Of a DNA stretch of 64,000 nt, positions 1 through 7,013 are shown in pieces (the first letter of the stretch is position 1; each line of letters opens with the position of its first letter). The position numbers and the translations under genes are program-made. Source of the stretch: G963668435 sp963668435 (GTDB taxonomy: Bacteria > Latescibacterota > Latescibacteria > Latescibacterales > Latescibacteraceae); the NCBI GenBank assembly GCA_963668435.2, contig CAXXSC010000008.1, positions 1-64,000 of the forward strand, given 5' to 3'. The notes beneath the pieces were generated by a model. That model saw only the letters and a list, made by a program, of their open reading frames with translations, was not told the origin of the DNA and did not search any database.

Positions 1-999
1 CTTGGCTTTCATTTTCTCGAATTTCTCCCGCGCGGCGCCACTATCGATAACATTTACGGCAACAGAGAAGCCATCAGCCGGTGTCGGGGCTTTTCCGCCC
101 GCGCAAATTGCGTACGCCGCATTCAGCAGAACGATGTCACGTTCAGCGCCTTTTTCACCATCAAGCACCTTGATAAAAATAGAGATATTGTCATCCAGGC
201 TTCTGACTTTGATAGCATCCGAGATGGCACTGTTCAGACCGAAGTCTTCAGGTTTTATGGTCGTGTAAGAAATCGAGCCGTTGTCAATCGAGGCGACACT
301 TGTCTCTGCACAGACACTGATTTCATCGAGACCGTCAAGGCCGTGAACAACAAATCCTCTTACACAGCCGAGGTCGGCAAGAACGCCAGCGACAGTTTCG
401 ACCAGGTCAGGGCTGTAGACACCGAGAAGCTGACGGCTTGCTTTGGCCGGATTGGTCATCGGACCGAGAATATTGAAAAAAGTCCGTATTCCCAGTTCGC
501 GGCGCGGTCCGATTGCATATTTCATCGAGGCATGGAGTTTTGGCGCAAACAGAAACGCAATACCAGTTTCATTAAGACACTCAGACACCTGATCGGGAGT
601 TATATCGACATTGACACCGAGTTCACGAAGAACATCGGCACTTCCACAGCTCGAAGAAACCGAACGGTTGCCGTGTTTTGCGACAGTGACACCGGCACCA
701 GCAGCCACAAAAGCTGTCAGTGTCGAAATATTGAACGTTCCTGAACTGTCGCCGCCAGTTCCACATGTGTCAAGAACATCGGGATCGACTGCTCCGATCC
801 GTGTCGCCTTGTCACGCATGACCGAGGCGAAAGCGGCTATCTCATCGACAGTTTCTCCTTTAAGGCGCATGGCGACAAGGAATCCGGCAATTTGGGCATC
901 GGTCGCATTGCCGCTCATAATATCATCCATTGCCTTGACTGCCTCTTTACGAGAAAGATCGACACCGTCAACGGCTTTTTTCAATGCATCCTGTATCAT
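1..999 (-). CDS. trpD: Anthranilate phosphoribosyltransferase TrpD (C-terminus cut by window edge)
   Basis: TrpD transfers phosphoribose from PRPP to anthranilate, the second committed step of tryptophan synthesis, in the cytoplasm. Translation of the minus strand from the ATG at 997-999 gives 333 codons open to the window edge, close to the usual length of about 340 residues. The family's PRPP-binding glycine-rich segment (DTCGTGGDSSGTFNIST) and the following KHGNRSVSSSCGSAD motif are intact. The start is supported by an AAAGG-type ribosome site a few bases upstream. It lies about 40 bp downstream of trpG and ends the visible trpE-trpG-trpD order, so it should be co-transcribed from the attenuated promoter near 4.7 kb. 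No internal defects are seen; only the last few residues and the stop are missing. Confidence 0.95.
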   Translation of the reverse strand, partial: MIQDALKKAVDGVDLSRKEAVKAMDDIMSGNATDAQIAGFLVAMRLKGETVDEIAAFASVMRDKATRIGAVDPDVLDTCGTGGDSSGTFNISTLTAFVAAGAGVTVAKHGNRSVSSSCGSADVLRELGVNVDITPDQVSECLNETGIAFLFAPKLHASMKYAIGPRRELGIRTFFNILGPMTNPAKASRQLLGVYSPDLVETVAGVLADLGCVRGFVVHGLDGLDEISVCAETSVASIDNGSISYTTIKPEDFGLNSAISDAIKVRSLDDNISIFIKVLDGEKGAERDIVLLNAAYAICAGGKAPTPADGFSVAVNVIDSGAAREKFEKMKAK

Positions 1000-1040
1000 T
1001 CCATTTACCTTTCGGTTTTCTGCGTGTTTGTCACAGTTCA

Positions 1041-1400
1041 TCACGCATCGAGGAAATTCTTTAGCAACGTCTTTCCTTCTGTTGTCAGAATCGATTCCGG
1101 GTGGAACTGGACACCTTCGACAACATATTCTTTGTGACGAAGTCCCATTATCATACCATCTTCGGTCCAGGCCGAAATCTCGAAACAATCCGGTAGACTG
1201 TCTCGCTCAACTATCAGCGAGTGATATCGTGTCGCCGTAAACGGATTTGAAAGTCCCTTGAAAATTGTCCTGTCATCATGATGAATATCTGAAACCTTAC
1301 CGTGCCACACATGCGGCGCACGAATCACATTACCGCCAAACCGCCTGCCCGATTGACTGATGCCCGAGACAGACACCGAGTATCGGCACCTTGCCGGCAA
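1041..1400 (-). CDS. trpG: Anthranilate synthase glutamine amidotransferase TrpG, C-terminal part (out of frame with the N-terminal part)
   Basis: This reading frame holds the second half of a class I glutamine amidotransferase. From the FGGNVIRAPHVWHGK segment onward it is colinear with TrpG/PabA and ends with the conserved VEGVQFHPES motif carrying the catalytic His and Glu. The first ~20 residues of this open frame are an out-of-frame reading of the region coding the nucleophile-cysteine motif and are not real protein. The true junction with the N-terminal frame is at about 1341-1342, where one extra G in the coding strand separates the frames. Removing it would give one protein of about 187 residues, normal for TrpG. 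Either the gene is inactive or the sequence has a one-base error. Confidence 0.85.
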   Translation of the reverse strand: MPARCRYSVSVSGISQSGRRFGGNVIRAPHVWHGKVSDIHHDDRTIFKGLSNPFTATRYHSLIVERDSLPDCFEISAWTEDGMIMGLRHKEYVVEGVQFHPESILTTEGKTLLKNFLDA

Positions 1401-1605
1401 ACGCGTTGATCGTCTCTACCGAAACACCGGCCTCATTGGGGGTGCACGGCCCCGGAGATACAACTATTTTGTCGGGATGAAGCTTTTCAATGCCGCTGAT
1501 ATCTATTCTATCGTTGCGGTAGACTTTCAGGTCCGCGCCGAGTTCGCCCATATACTGAACGAGGTTGTACGTAAATGAATCATAATTATCTATCATCAGA
1601 ATCAC
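1330..1605 (-). CDS. trpG: Anthranilate synthase glutamine amidotransferase TrpG, N-terminal part (frameshifted)
   Basis: TrpG supplies ammonia from glutamine to TrpE for anthranilate synthesis. The frame begins with the family's ILMIDNYDSFTYNL start, continues with the oxyanion-loop segment VVSPGPCTPNEAG, and contains the nucleophile elbow GVCLGHQSIGQA with the catalytic Cys. It then terminates early at a TAA (1330-1332), while the missing half continues in the neighbouring frame. A single base excess at 1341-1342 explains the break. Some organisms share this subunit with PabB, so a pabA role is also possible, but its position directly after trpE (41 bp) points to trpG. Confidence 0.88.
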   Translation of the reverse strand: MILMIDNYDSFTYNLVQYMGELGADLKVYRNDRIDISGIEKLHPDKIVVSPGPCTPNEAGVSVETINAFAGKVPILGVCLGHQSIGQAVWR

Positions 1606-1646
1606 GGGGATTCTCCTTTATCCGGTAGTTGCGCGTAAACAGGACG

Positions 1647-3140
1647 TTACTCTCCCGCTGTACTCAATTCGCCGCTTTCAGCCATGTCAATCGCCCGGAA
1701 CAGCGCTTTCGACTTGTTGACCGATTCCTGGTATTCGTTTTCAGGCACTGAATCGGCGACAATCCCCCCTCCTGCCTGTATGTATGCCTTGCCGTTTTTC
1801 ACGACAAGGGTTCTTATGGCGATACAGGTGTCGAGATTTCCCTGATAATCAACATATCCGATTGCACCGCCGTATATACCGCGACGGGTCGGCTCCAGCT
1901 CATCGATGATTTCCATAGCACGTATTTTTGGTGCACCGCTGAGCGTTCCCGCCGGAAAAAATGACAAGACAGCATCGAAACGGTCCTTGTCTTCCTTGAG
2001 TTTACCCTTGACTGCACTAACAAGGTGCATGACATGGCTGTAGCGTTCTATGAACATCTTTCCTGTGACATCGACAGTACCATATTCACATACACGTCCG
2101 ATATCGTTTCTTCCGAGGTCGAGTAGCATTACATGCTCTGCGATCTCCTTTTCATCCTGCAAAAGGTCCTCGGCAAGTGCGGCATCTTCTTCCGGCGTTT
2201 TGCCACGAGGACGCGTTCCTGCAATAGGACGGCCTTCCATTACCCCACCCTCGACACGGACAAGCATCTCCGGTGACGCTCCTACGATATCGATGCGATC
2301 GGTCGAAATGTAAAACATGTAAGGAGAAGGATTGACGATACGAAGGGTGCGGTAGATATCAAATGGTGCAACGGTGATTTCGCGTTCGAAACGCTGAGAG
2401 TAAACAACCTGGATAATGTCACCGGCCATGATGTATTCTTTACAGCGTTCGACGTTTTTGATGAATGTTTCTTTTTCCATGTTTGGCGTATGCGCCTTGT
2501 GACCATTACCTTTTGATGGCGGAGGAGCAGTCCGTTTTGCGAGTAATGCTTCAAGATTTTCTATCCTGCTCACCGCCTCACGATAACGCTCTTCGAGTGT
2601 GCCCGGGCCATCGCTGTGGACATTGGAAATAATTGATATCGTGTGACCAATATTGTCGAAAACGAGGATTGTATCGAAAAACATGAAGAATACATCATCA
2701 ATATCGTAATCATCCTGTGTGTTGTCAGGAATATCCTCGACCAGGCGGACCGAATCATAGGAGAAATAGCCGACACCACCACCGGTAAAGCGCGGCAGTC
2801 CCGGAATCGATACGGTTTTATACATATCCATGATCTTACGGAGTTCTCCAAGCGAATCGCCGCTGAAACGCCGTTCGACACCGGTATTGAGATCGCGAAC
2901 AGTGCCCGAATCGCCTCTCGACCGGAAAATCAGATAGGGATCGACTCCGAGCGAGGAATAACGTGCGACTTTTTCGCCGCCCTCAACACTCTCAAGCAGA
3001 AAACTGAATGTACTGCGATCACGTATTTTAAGATATGCGGATACCGGTGTTTCTGTATCGGCAAGAAGCGTTTTAACGACAGGAATGATCGTGCCGCCGC
3101 TTGTCATCTTCTCAAATTCGGTAAATTCAGGGGTTATCAC
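1647..3140 (-). CDS. trpE: Anthranilate synthase component I TrpE
   Basis: TrpE converts chorismate to anthranilate using ammonia from TrpG. The 497-residue product has the expected length. The tryptophan feedback-site signature LLES lies at residues 48-51. The chorismate-binding core is complete, with GRPIAGTRPRG, the DEKEIAEHVMLLDLGRND segment and FFPAGTLSGAPKIRAMEII near the C-terminus. This favours TrpE over PabB or isochorismate synthase, as does linkage to trpG and trpD. The gene begins 30 bp after the DUF4139 gene and no promoter is evident in that gap, so both should come from the attenuator-controlled transcript. It is therefore likely regulated twice: by feedback on the enzyme and by transcription attenuation. 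Confidence 0.96.
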   Translation of the reverse strand: MITPEFTEFEKMTSGGTIIPVVKTLLADTETPVSAYLKIRDRSTFSFLLESVEGGEKVARYSSLGVDPYLIFRSRGDSGTVRDLNTGVERRFSGDSLGELRKIMDMYKTVSIPGLPRFTGGGVGYFSYDSVRLVEDIPDNTQDDYDIDDVFFMFFDTILVFDNIGHTISIISNVHSDGPGTLEERYREAVSRIENLEALLAKRTAPPPSKGNGHKAHTPNMEKETFIKNVERCKEYIMAGDIIQVVYSQRFEREITVAPFDIYRTLRIVNPSPYMFYISTDRIDIVGASPEMLVRVEGGVMEGRPIAGTRPRGKTPEEDAALAEDLLQDEKEIAEHVMLLDLGRNDIGRVCEYGTVDVTGKMFIERYSHVMHLVSAVKGKLKEDKDRFDAVLSFFPAGTLSGAPKIRAMEIIDELEPTRRGIYGGAIGYVDYQGNLDTCIAIRTLVVKNGKAYIQAGGGIVADSVPENEYQESVNKSKALFRAIDMAESGELSTAGE

Positions 3141-3170
3141 ATTTAAATCCTTTATTATATGCCGTCAGCT

Positions 3171-4517
3171 TTATCTATAACGGGCAGTATATCTAAGTGT
3201 CGCCTCTCCGTCAGGTGGTACAGATACCGGGAAACGAGCGGTATAGGCATCATGTTTATCGAAAGCATGCGAACTTGTCGTGATATTCCACGTGCCGTAG
3301 AGGTGCTCGTTAACGATCACCTCAACCGCCTCCTCCCTTCTGTTCCTTATCGTAACGGCAACAGTTTCATCGCGAACACTACGTGAGACCTTTTCTCTGT
3401 CTTCCACTGTGCGTTTTGCCACTATGTCGAAAGCATTGCCGAGCCTGAGCTCAACAGTTTCGTTTTTCGGAGTATGGTCGATATTGTCCTCACCAATCAT
3501 TTCCAACGCCCCGTCAGTGTCCTTTTTGAAAACCCGTACCACGCCTTTGGGAAGAGGAATGCCGAGACCGGTTTTCTCGCTGTTCTCAAAGGACAGTTTC
3601 ACCATGACCTTGTTATTGTTGGCCTGAGAATCAAAAATATATTTCTTTTCAATTTTTGCCCGTGAAGGATTAAACAAAGATACCTGTTTAACCTCGGCAT
3701 TTTTGATGTTCGTTCGCTCTTTCAGTTCATAAAGATGGTACTCAAAAAGGCCGCGTTCGACAACTGGTGCAGCAGATTCGAGAACAACCGATTTTGTCTG
3801 CACACCACCTCTTCCCAGCATTGTATTTCTCGCCCTGTGAACATCGCCGGCAACGAGTTTTAATTTTGCATTGTCATATGAGGCACCTGAATTATTTTCG
3901 ACTGACACCCATGATGAAAGCTCCAGGGATTTCTCGTCATCGTCTATAACGGCTGAATATTCTGCGTGCCACGACATCCCCGCAGTCAGATAGCTTATTT
4001 CCGCCTCTTTGACACCGGCTTTTTGGCTGTCAACTTTCCAGACCAGTGTTGGACGTGTCACAAAATTCTCAGGAACACCCGAAAGGGAGTATCTCTCGAT
4101 GGCATCGATTTTAACAATATCGAGACCGCCGTTTTTGTTGGCGATCACAATGTCTCCATCCACGGACTGAAGTTTCCCTTCAGCAAGCATACCGCCTTTG
4201 AGAACAATGGAAATGTCGTGATCGAGATAACGTTCGAGCACTTTTCTCGAGTTCACGAGATCGTATCGATAGTTTTGTTCGAGTACGGAAATACCGCCCG
4301 ATTGAGCTGAAAAACGCACCGAGGTCGGATCTATACGTGTCGCGACACCAACATGGCTCAGCGTCTGAGTACCTTTGACAAATGTATAATTTCGATTCTC
4401 TTTCACCACACCAAGATCATTGTTATAGACGGTCAGAGCATACTCGCCCCCATCCGCCATTGTTTCTGGTACGAAAATCATAGAAACAAGCATGATTATT
4501 CCGGCTAACACTCTCAT
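3171..4517 (-). CDS. Secreted DUF4139-domain protein inside the trp operon
   Basis: The product is about 448 residues with an N-terminal signal peptide (hydrophobic MRVLAGIIMLVSMIF, probable cleavage after ETMA). The mature part begins with YALTVYNNDLGVVKENR and IDPTSVRF, segments typical of DUF4139 proteins, the family of the so-called mucoidy inhibitor A C-terminal domain. A central LTAGMSWHAEYSAVI segment and a beta-rich C-terminus ending in DGEATLRYTARYR also fit. The biochemical function of the family is unknown to me. The second of two adjacent ATGs (4515-4517) was chosen because it sits six bases from a GGAGG site. The gene lies directly after the trp attenuator and 30 bp before trpE, so it is the first structural gene of the operon. 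A role in tryptophan metabolism cannot be deduced. Confidence 0.85.
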   Translation of the reverse strand: MRVLAGIIMLVSMIFVPETMADGGEYALTVYNNDLGVVKENRNYTFVKGTQTLSHVGVATRIDPTSVRFSAQSGGISVLEQNYRYDLVNSRKVLERYLDHDISIVLKGGMLAEGKLQSVDGDIVIANKNGGLDIVKIDAIERYSLSGVPENFVTRPTLVWKVDSQKAGVKEAEISYLTAGMSWHAEYSAVIDDDEKSLELSSWVSVENNSGASYDNAKLKLVAGDVHRARNTMLGRGGVQTKSVVLESAAPVVERGLFEYHLYELKERTNIKNAEVKQVSLFNPSRAKIEKKYIFDSQANNNKVMVKLSFENSEKTGLGIPLPKGVVRVFKKDTDGALEMIGEDNIDHTPKNETVELRLGNAFDIVAKRTVEDREKVSRSVRDETVAVTIRNRREEAVEVIVNEHLYGTWNITTSSHAFDKHDAYTARFPVSVPPDGEATLRYTARYR

Positions 4518-4536
4518 CATACACCTCCATTTTCAT

Positions 4537-4566
4537 GCAAAAAAAAACCGCCTGTGCACCGGCGGT
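4537..4566 (-). terminator. Trp attenuator terminator hairpin
   Basis: On the minus strand a stem of ACCGCC pairing with GGCGGT (4561-4566 with 4547-4552) closes an 8-base loop and is followed at once by a run of nine T. It lies between the Trp-codon leader peptide and the DUF4139 start codon, so it can only stop transcription before the operon's structural genes. It forms the 3:4 hairpin of a classical attenuator. Confidence 0.85.
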
Positions 4567-4636
4567 CTGTCTCGTTATTTCAGTCAGCGTTTCTGGCGCA
4601 CAATCCCCCTATACCTTCTGCCACCACCACCAGAAA
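4553..4636 (-). promoter_or_regulatory. Trp operon transcription attenuator (alternative hairpins 1:2 and 2:3)
   Basis: Three overlapping pairings are visible in the minus-strand RNA. Segment 1, which lies within the Trp codons (4628-4636, TTTCTGGTG), can pair with segment 2 (4590-4598, CGCCAGAAA) over nine positions with one G-U. Segment 2 (4595-4602, TGTGCGCC) can instead pair with segment 3 (4553-4560, GGTGCACA) over eight positions with one G-U. Segment 3 is the loop side of the terminator, so the 2:3 pairing would block terminator formation. A ribosome stalled on the Trp codons would cover segment 1 and favour 2:3, giving read-through when charged tRNA-Trp is scarce. Pairings were found by eye; no folding energy was computed. 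Confidence 0.85.
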
Positions 4637-4662
4637 TTATTGGAAACAAATACGCTGAACAT
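4609..4662 (-). CDS. trpL: Trp leader peptide (17 residues, four consecutive Trp)
   Basis: The short frame from ATG at 4660-4662 to TAG at 4609-4611 reads MFSVFVSNNFWWWWQKV. Four tandem TGG codons in a 17-residue peptide are the hallmark of a tryptophan attenuator leader. An AAAAGGG ribosome site lies about eight bases upstream, and the stop falls just before hairpin segment 2. The peptide itself is expected to be degraded; its translation is the sensor for charged tRNA-Trp. It was found by reading the sequence between the promoter at 4723-4751 and the terminator at 4537-4566. Confidence 0.92.
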   Translation of the reverse strand: MFSVFVSNNFWWWWQKV

Positions 4663-4722
4663 GGACAAACCCTTTTTGCTTAAAATTTTCCGAAAAACAT
4701 ATTTTTAATTTTTACGCTAAGT

Positions 4723-4751
4723 AATAAAACATTACTCGATTCAATAGTCAA
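4723..4751 (-). promoter_or_regulatory. Probable sigma-70 promoter of the trp operon
   Basis: On the minus strand TTGACT (4746-4751) and TTTATT (4723-4728) are separated by exactly 17 bases. Transcription would begin near 4716, giving about 54 bases of leader before the trpL start codon. The -35 box matches five of six consensus bases and the -10 box four of six. Confidence 0.6.
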
Positions 4752-4782
4752 GTATTTTTTTGTTGATTGATCGACTAACAGC

Positions 4783-4810
4783 TTGTGTTCTTCTCCTTTA
4801 ACTATATATT
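4783..4810 (+). promoter_or_regulatory. Possible promoter of the transglutaminase/epimerase/PKD cluster
   Basis: TTGTGT (4783-4788) and TATATT (4805-4810) are spaced by 16 bases on the plus strand, about 45 bases before the start codon at 4855. It is divergent from the trp promoter. Confidence 0.4.
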
Positions 4811-4854
4811 TAAACATCACAAAAAAAAGTATCTATAACATGAAGGAGTATCTA

Positions 4855-5532
4855 ATGAAAAGACTGAAAACGCTTGTCTTCTCTCTGATGATTCTTGCCA
4901 CCCTTTCATCACCCGTTTTTGCTGAAAAGGTTATAACCCACTGGGGCGGAGACGCCTCGCTGGCCTATGATACCGGCTTCATGAAAATGTGCATGAAAGC
5001 AGATAGCGGTACTTCTGTCTCGCTTTTCAATATGGAACTTATGGCAAATGATGCGCCCGGTTCCGGTTTCAGCGAAAAGGGTGTTCGTTCCGATGTTATA
5101 TGGGGGCAGAACCGAGCCCGCAAGATACTCAACATAGATGATCCCCGTGCCTTCAAAGCCTGGCTGGTCATTTTCACCTATCGTCAAGGCAAATATCCTC
5201 TGAAATTTAAAGTAAACGACAAGGAACGTCAGGTCGACAACTGGGATATGAGAAAAAACGGCGAACCCTATCGTTATGCGGAATTTCCAGCGGAATGGCT
5301 GAAAAAGGGCAAAAACACCATAGAATTATACTCCCCGAGGCGAAAACGGCCTCCGAAGGCTGGGAAATATATATTGCCCGCGCAGATGAATTCGAGGCTG
5401 GCGGCGGAGACCCTGCCGATGTTGGCAAGACTTCCTTCAAATCGGTCAACGGCGGCGAGTCATGGAAAGAAAGTCCTTTTGGCCCTCTTGGCCAGACACG
5501 GGGCCAGAATACACAATCCGTGTAAGCCTTGA
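4855..5532 (+). CDS. Secreted transglutaminase-like protein, N-terminal fragment (frameshifted)
   Basis: The start at 4855 follows an AAGGAG site by six bases and begins a clear signal peptide (MKRLKTLVFSLMILATLSS, cleavage near VFA-EK). About 160 residues of a beta-rich secreted domain are in frame up to the sequence KNTIELYSP near 5338. The remaining codons of this open frame are out of register. The continuation, EAKTASEGWEIYIARADEFE, appears in another frame from a run of four C at about 5334-5338. A second shift near 5505-5509, in a run of four G, leads into the 5462-6991 frame. Each junction is explained by one missing base in a homopolymer, so this is probably one gene of about 710 codons. 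The N-terminal domain is not recognised. Confidence 0.75.
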   Translation: MKRLKTLVFSLMILATLSSPVFAEKVITHWGGDASLAYDTGFMKMCMKADSGTSVSLFNMELMANDAPGSGFSEKGVRSDVIWGQNRARKILNIDDPRAFKAWLVIFTYRQGKYPLKFKVNDKERQVDNWDMRKNGEPYRYAEFPAEWLKKGKNTIELYSPRRKRPPKAGKYILPAQMNSRLAAETLPMLARLPSNRSTAASHGKKVLLALLARHGARIHNPCKP

Positions 5533-6991
5533 CCGCTATGTTTCAACAGGATGGCTGGCAAGTCCGGTCATCGATCTCTGGCGCGGAGATTCTGAAGACA
5601 CATTAGTTCCTCTGCGTGAAATCCAGAAAATGAAACTCGCTATTGAAGCTGAAATGCCCGCGGATACAAACATTCGATATTATTTTCGCAAAGGCACCGA
5701 CTCGGATCCTTTTGCTGAAAGCTGGGAGCCTTATCAGTTTATAGGTGAGGGCCCTTCTTTGGATTTCGAAACAGGCGGCGCCGAACTCAACCGCCGCTAC
5801 GTTCAGTTTCGTGTTGAACTGACAACAGCCAACCCTCTTGTCACTCCAAAAGTCAAATCCGCACATATAAATGCTGAACTCAATCAGCGCGTACCTCTTC
5901 CCCGGAATATTGTTGTTGTCGATTCAGAAAATCCTGACATCAAGTATTCCTCGTATGAATGGGAATGGGAAAATCACGATCGCCCCGAATTTGCCAAGTT
6001 GCGTGAACTCGAAAACCTCGACGAAGTGGTCGCGGGGAGCCGCACAGAGTTCGATGCCCAAGTTAAGCTGCTTGATTATGTGACCAAACGCTGGCGTCAT
6101 TCGAGCCCGACACCGGAATATCCAGGATGGGATGCCATGTCGATTCTCGACCGCATCAATAAAACCGGTGGCGGCGGCATGTGCATCCAGTTCAACAACA
6201 CACTGGCGGGTCTCTGCATGTGTTATGGATGGCAGGCTCGCCTTGTCAACGTAGTCGGTCATGAAATATGCGAGGTATGGAATGACGAGTACGGCAAATG
6301 GATTTTCCTCGATGCAGATTTCGAGAATCATTATAATTACGATGCCGCCACAGGTGAGCCACTAAATATGCTGAACCTTCATCGCCGATATCTCGATTAT
6401 TATTTTCCCAACAAGCCGATCTCATGGATGGGCGATATGATCAAGTGGATGGATATTCGCGAGGATGATCCACCGCCCGTAAAGCGCGGTTCGCTTACAC
6501 ACCACCAGCCAACAGTTTTGTCCGGTTTCATCAACGCGGCGTTTATGCGGATTGTTACACGCAACAACTGGTACGAAAAGCCCTACCCCCGCCCACTCTC
6601 TCACGGCAGTTCCTGGTGGCCATGGGACGGCTATGTCTGCTGGTACGACGATCGTACACCGCCGAAACGCCAGTACACATGGCATACGGACCGCCCCCGC
6701 GACATGTGGCCTGATCTCAATCTGACCCATGTCGATGCGACGACAGCTTTCGGGAATGACAGGATTTTTCTCAGATTCGAGACTTATACACCCAATTTCA
6801 GCCATTACGAGGTCAATGCGGATGACAGCGGCTGGCAGAAAGTCGGTGAGCGATGGACATGGTTGATGCAGTCGGGACGTAATACGCTCGAGGTCAGGGC
6901 TGTCAACAAGCTCGGAGCAAAAGGCAAACCCTCACGTTTTATCGTTAACTACGCCGACGCACCATTTGCAGATTATCAGTATTATAAATAG
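5462..6991 (+). CDS. Secreted transglutaminase-like protein, C-terminal part
   Basis: Real coding begins near 5505, where the frame picks up TGPEYTIRVSLDRYVSTGW; the ATG at 5462 is only the first in the open frame. The central part carries a transglutaminase-like catalytic set: Cys in GGGGMCIQFNNTLAGLC, His in VVGHEICEVWND and Asp in WIFLDADFENH. That superfamily includes cysteine proteases, peptidases and cross-linking enzymes, so the substrate cannot be stated. The C-terminal ~150 residues are rich in Trp and Tyr and look like a beta-sandwich carbohydrate- or protein-binding module. Together with the 4855 fragment this makes an exported protein. It is followed 22 bp later by an AGE-family epimerase, suggesting a shared glycan- or cell-surface-related task. 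Confidence 0.8.
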   Translation: MERKSFWPSWPDTGPEYTIRVSLDRYVSTGWLASPVIDLWRGDSEDTLVPLREIQKMKLAIEAEMPADTNIRYYFRKGTDSDPFAESWEPYQFIGEGPSLDFETGGAELNRRYVQFRVELTTANPLVTPKVKSAHINAELNQRVPLPRNIVVVDSENPDIKYSSYEWEWENHDRPEFAKLRELENLDEVVAGSRTEFDAQVKLLDYVTKRWRHSSPTPEYPGWDAMSILDRINKTGGGGMCIQFNNTLAGLCMCYGWQARLVNVVGHEICEVWNDEYGKWIFLDADFENHYNYDAATGEPLNMLNLHRRYLDYYFPNKPISWMGDMIKWMDIREDDPPPVKRGSLTHHQPTVLSGFINAAFMRIVTRNNWYEKPYPRPLSHGSSWWPWDGYVCWYDDRTPPKRQYTWHTDRPRDMWPDLNLTHVDATTAFGNDRIFLRFETYTPNFSHYEVNADDSGWQKVGERWTWLMQSGRNTLEVRAVNKLGAKGKPSRFIVNYADAPFADYQYYK

Positions 6992-7013
6992 CATTCATCA
7001 GGAGATTATTAAG

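Noticed and set aside
2..1240. Several plus-strand frames of 88-209 codons
   Set aside because: They are antisense to trpD and trpG, which show clear family motifs; the plus-strand products have no recognisable features.
5334..5509. Programmed frameshifting or phase variation in the transglutaminase-like gene
   Set aside because: Runs of only four bases are short for slipped-strand variation, and no slippery heptamer with a downstream structure was seen; an indel or sequence error is simpler.
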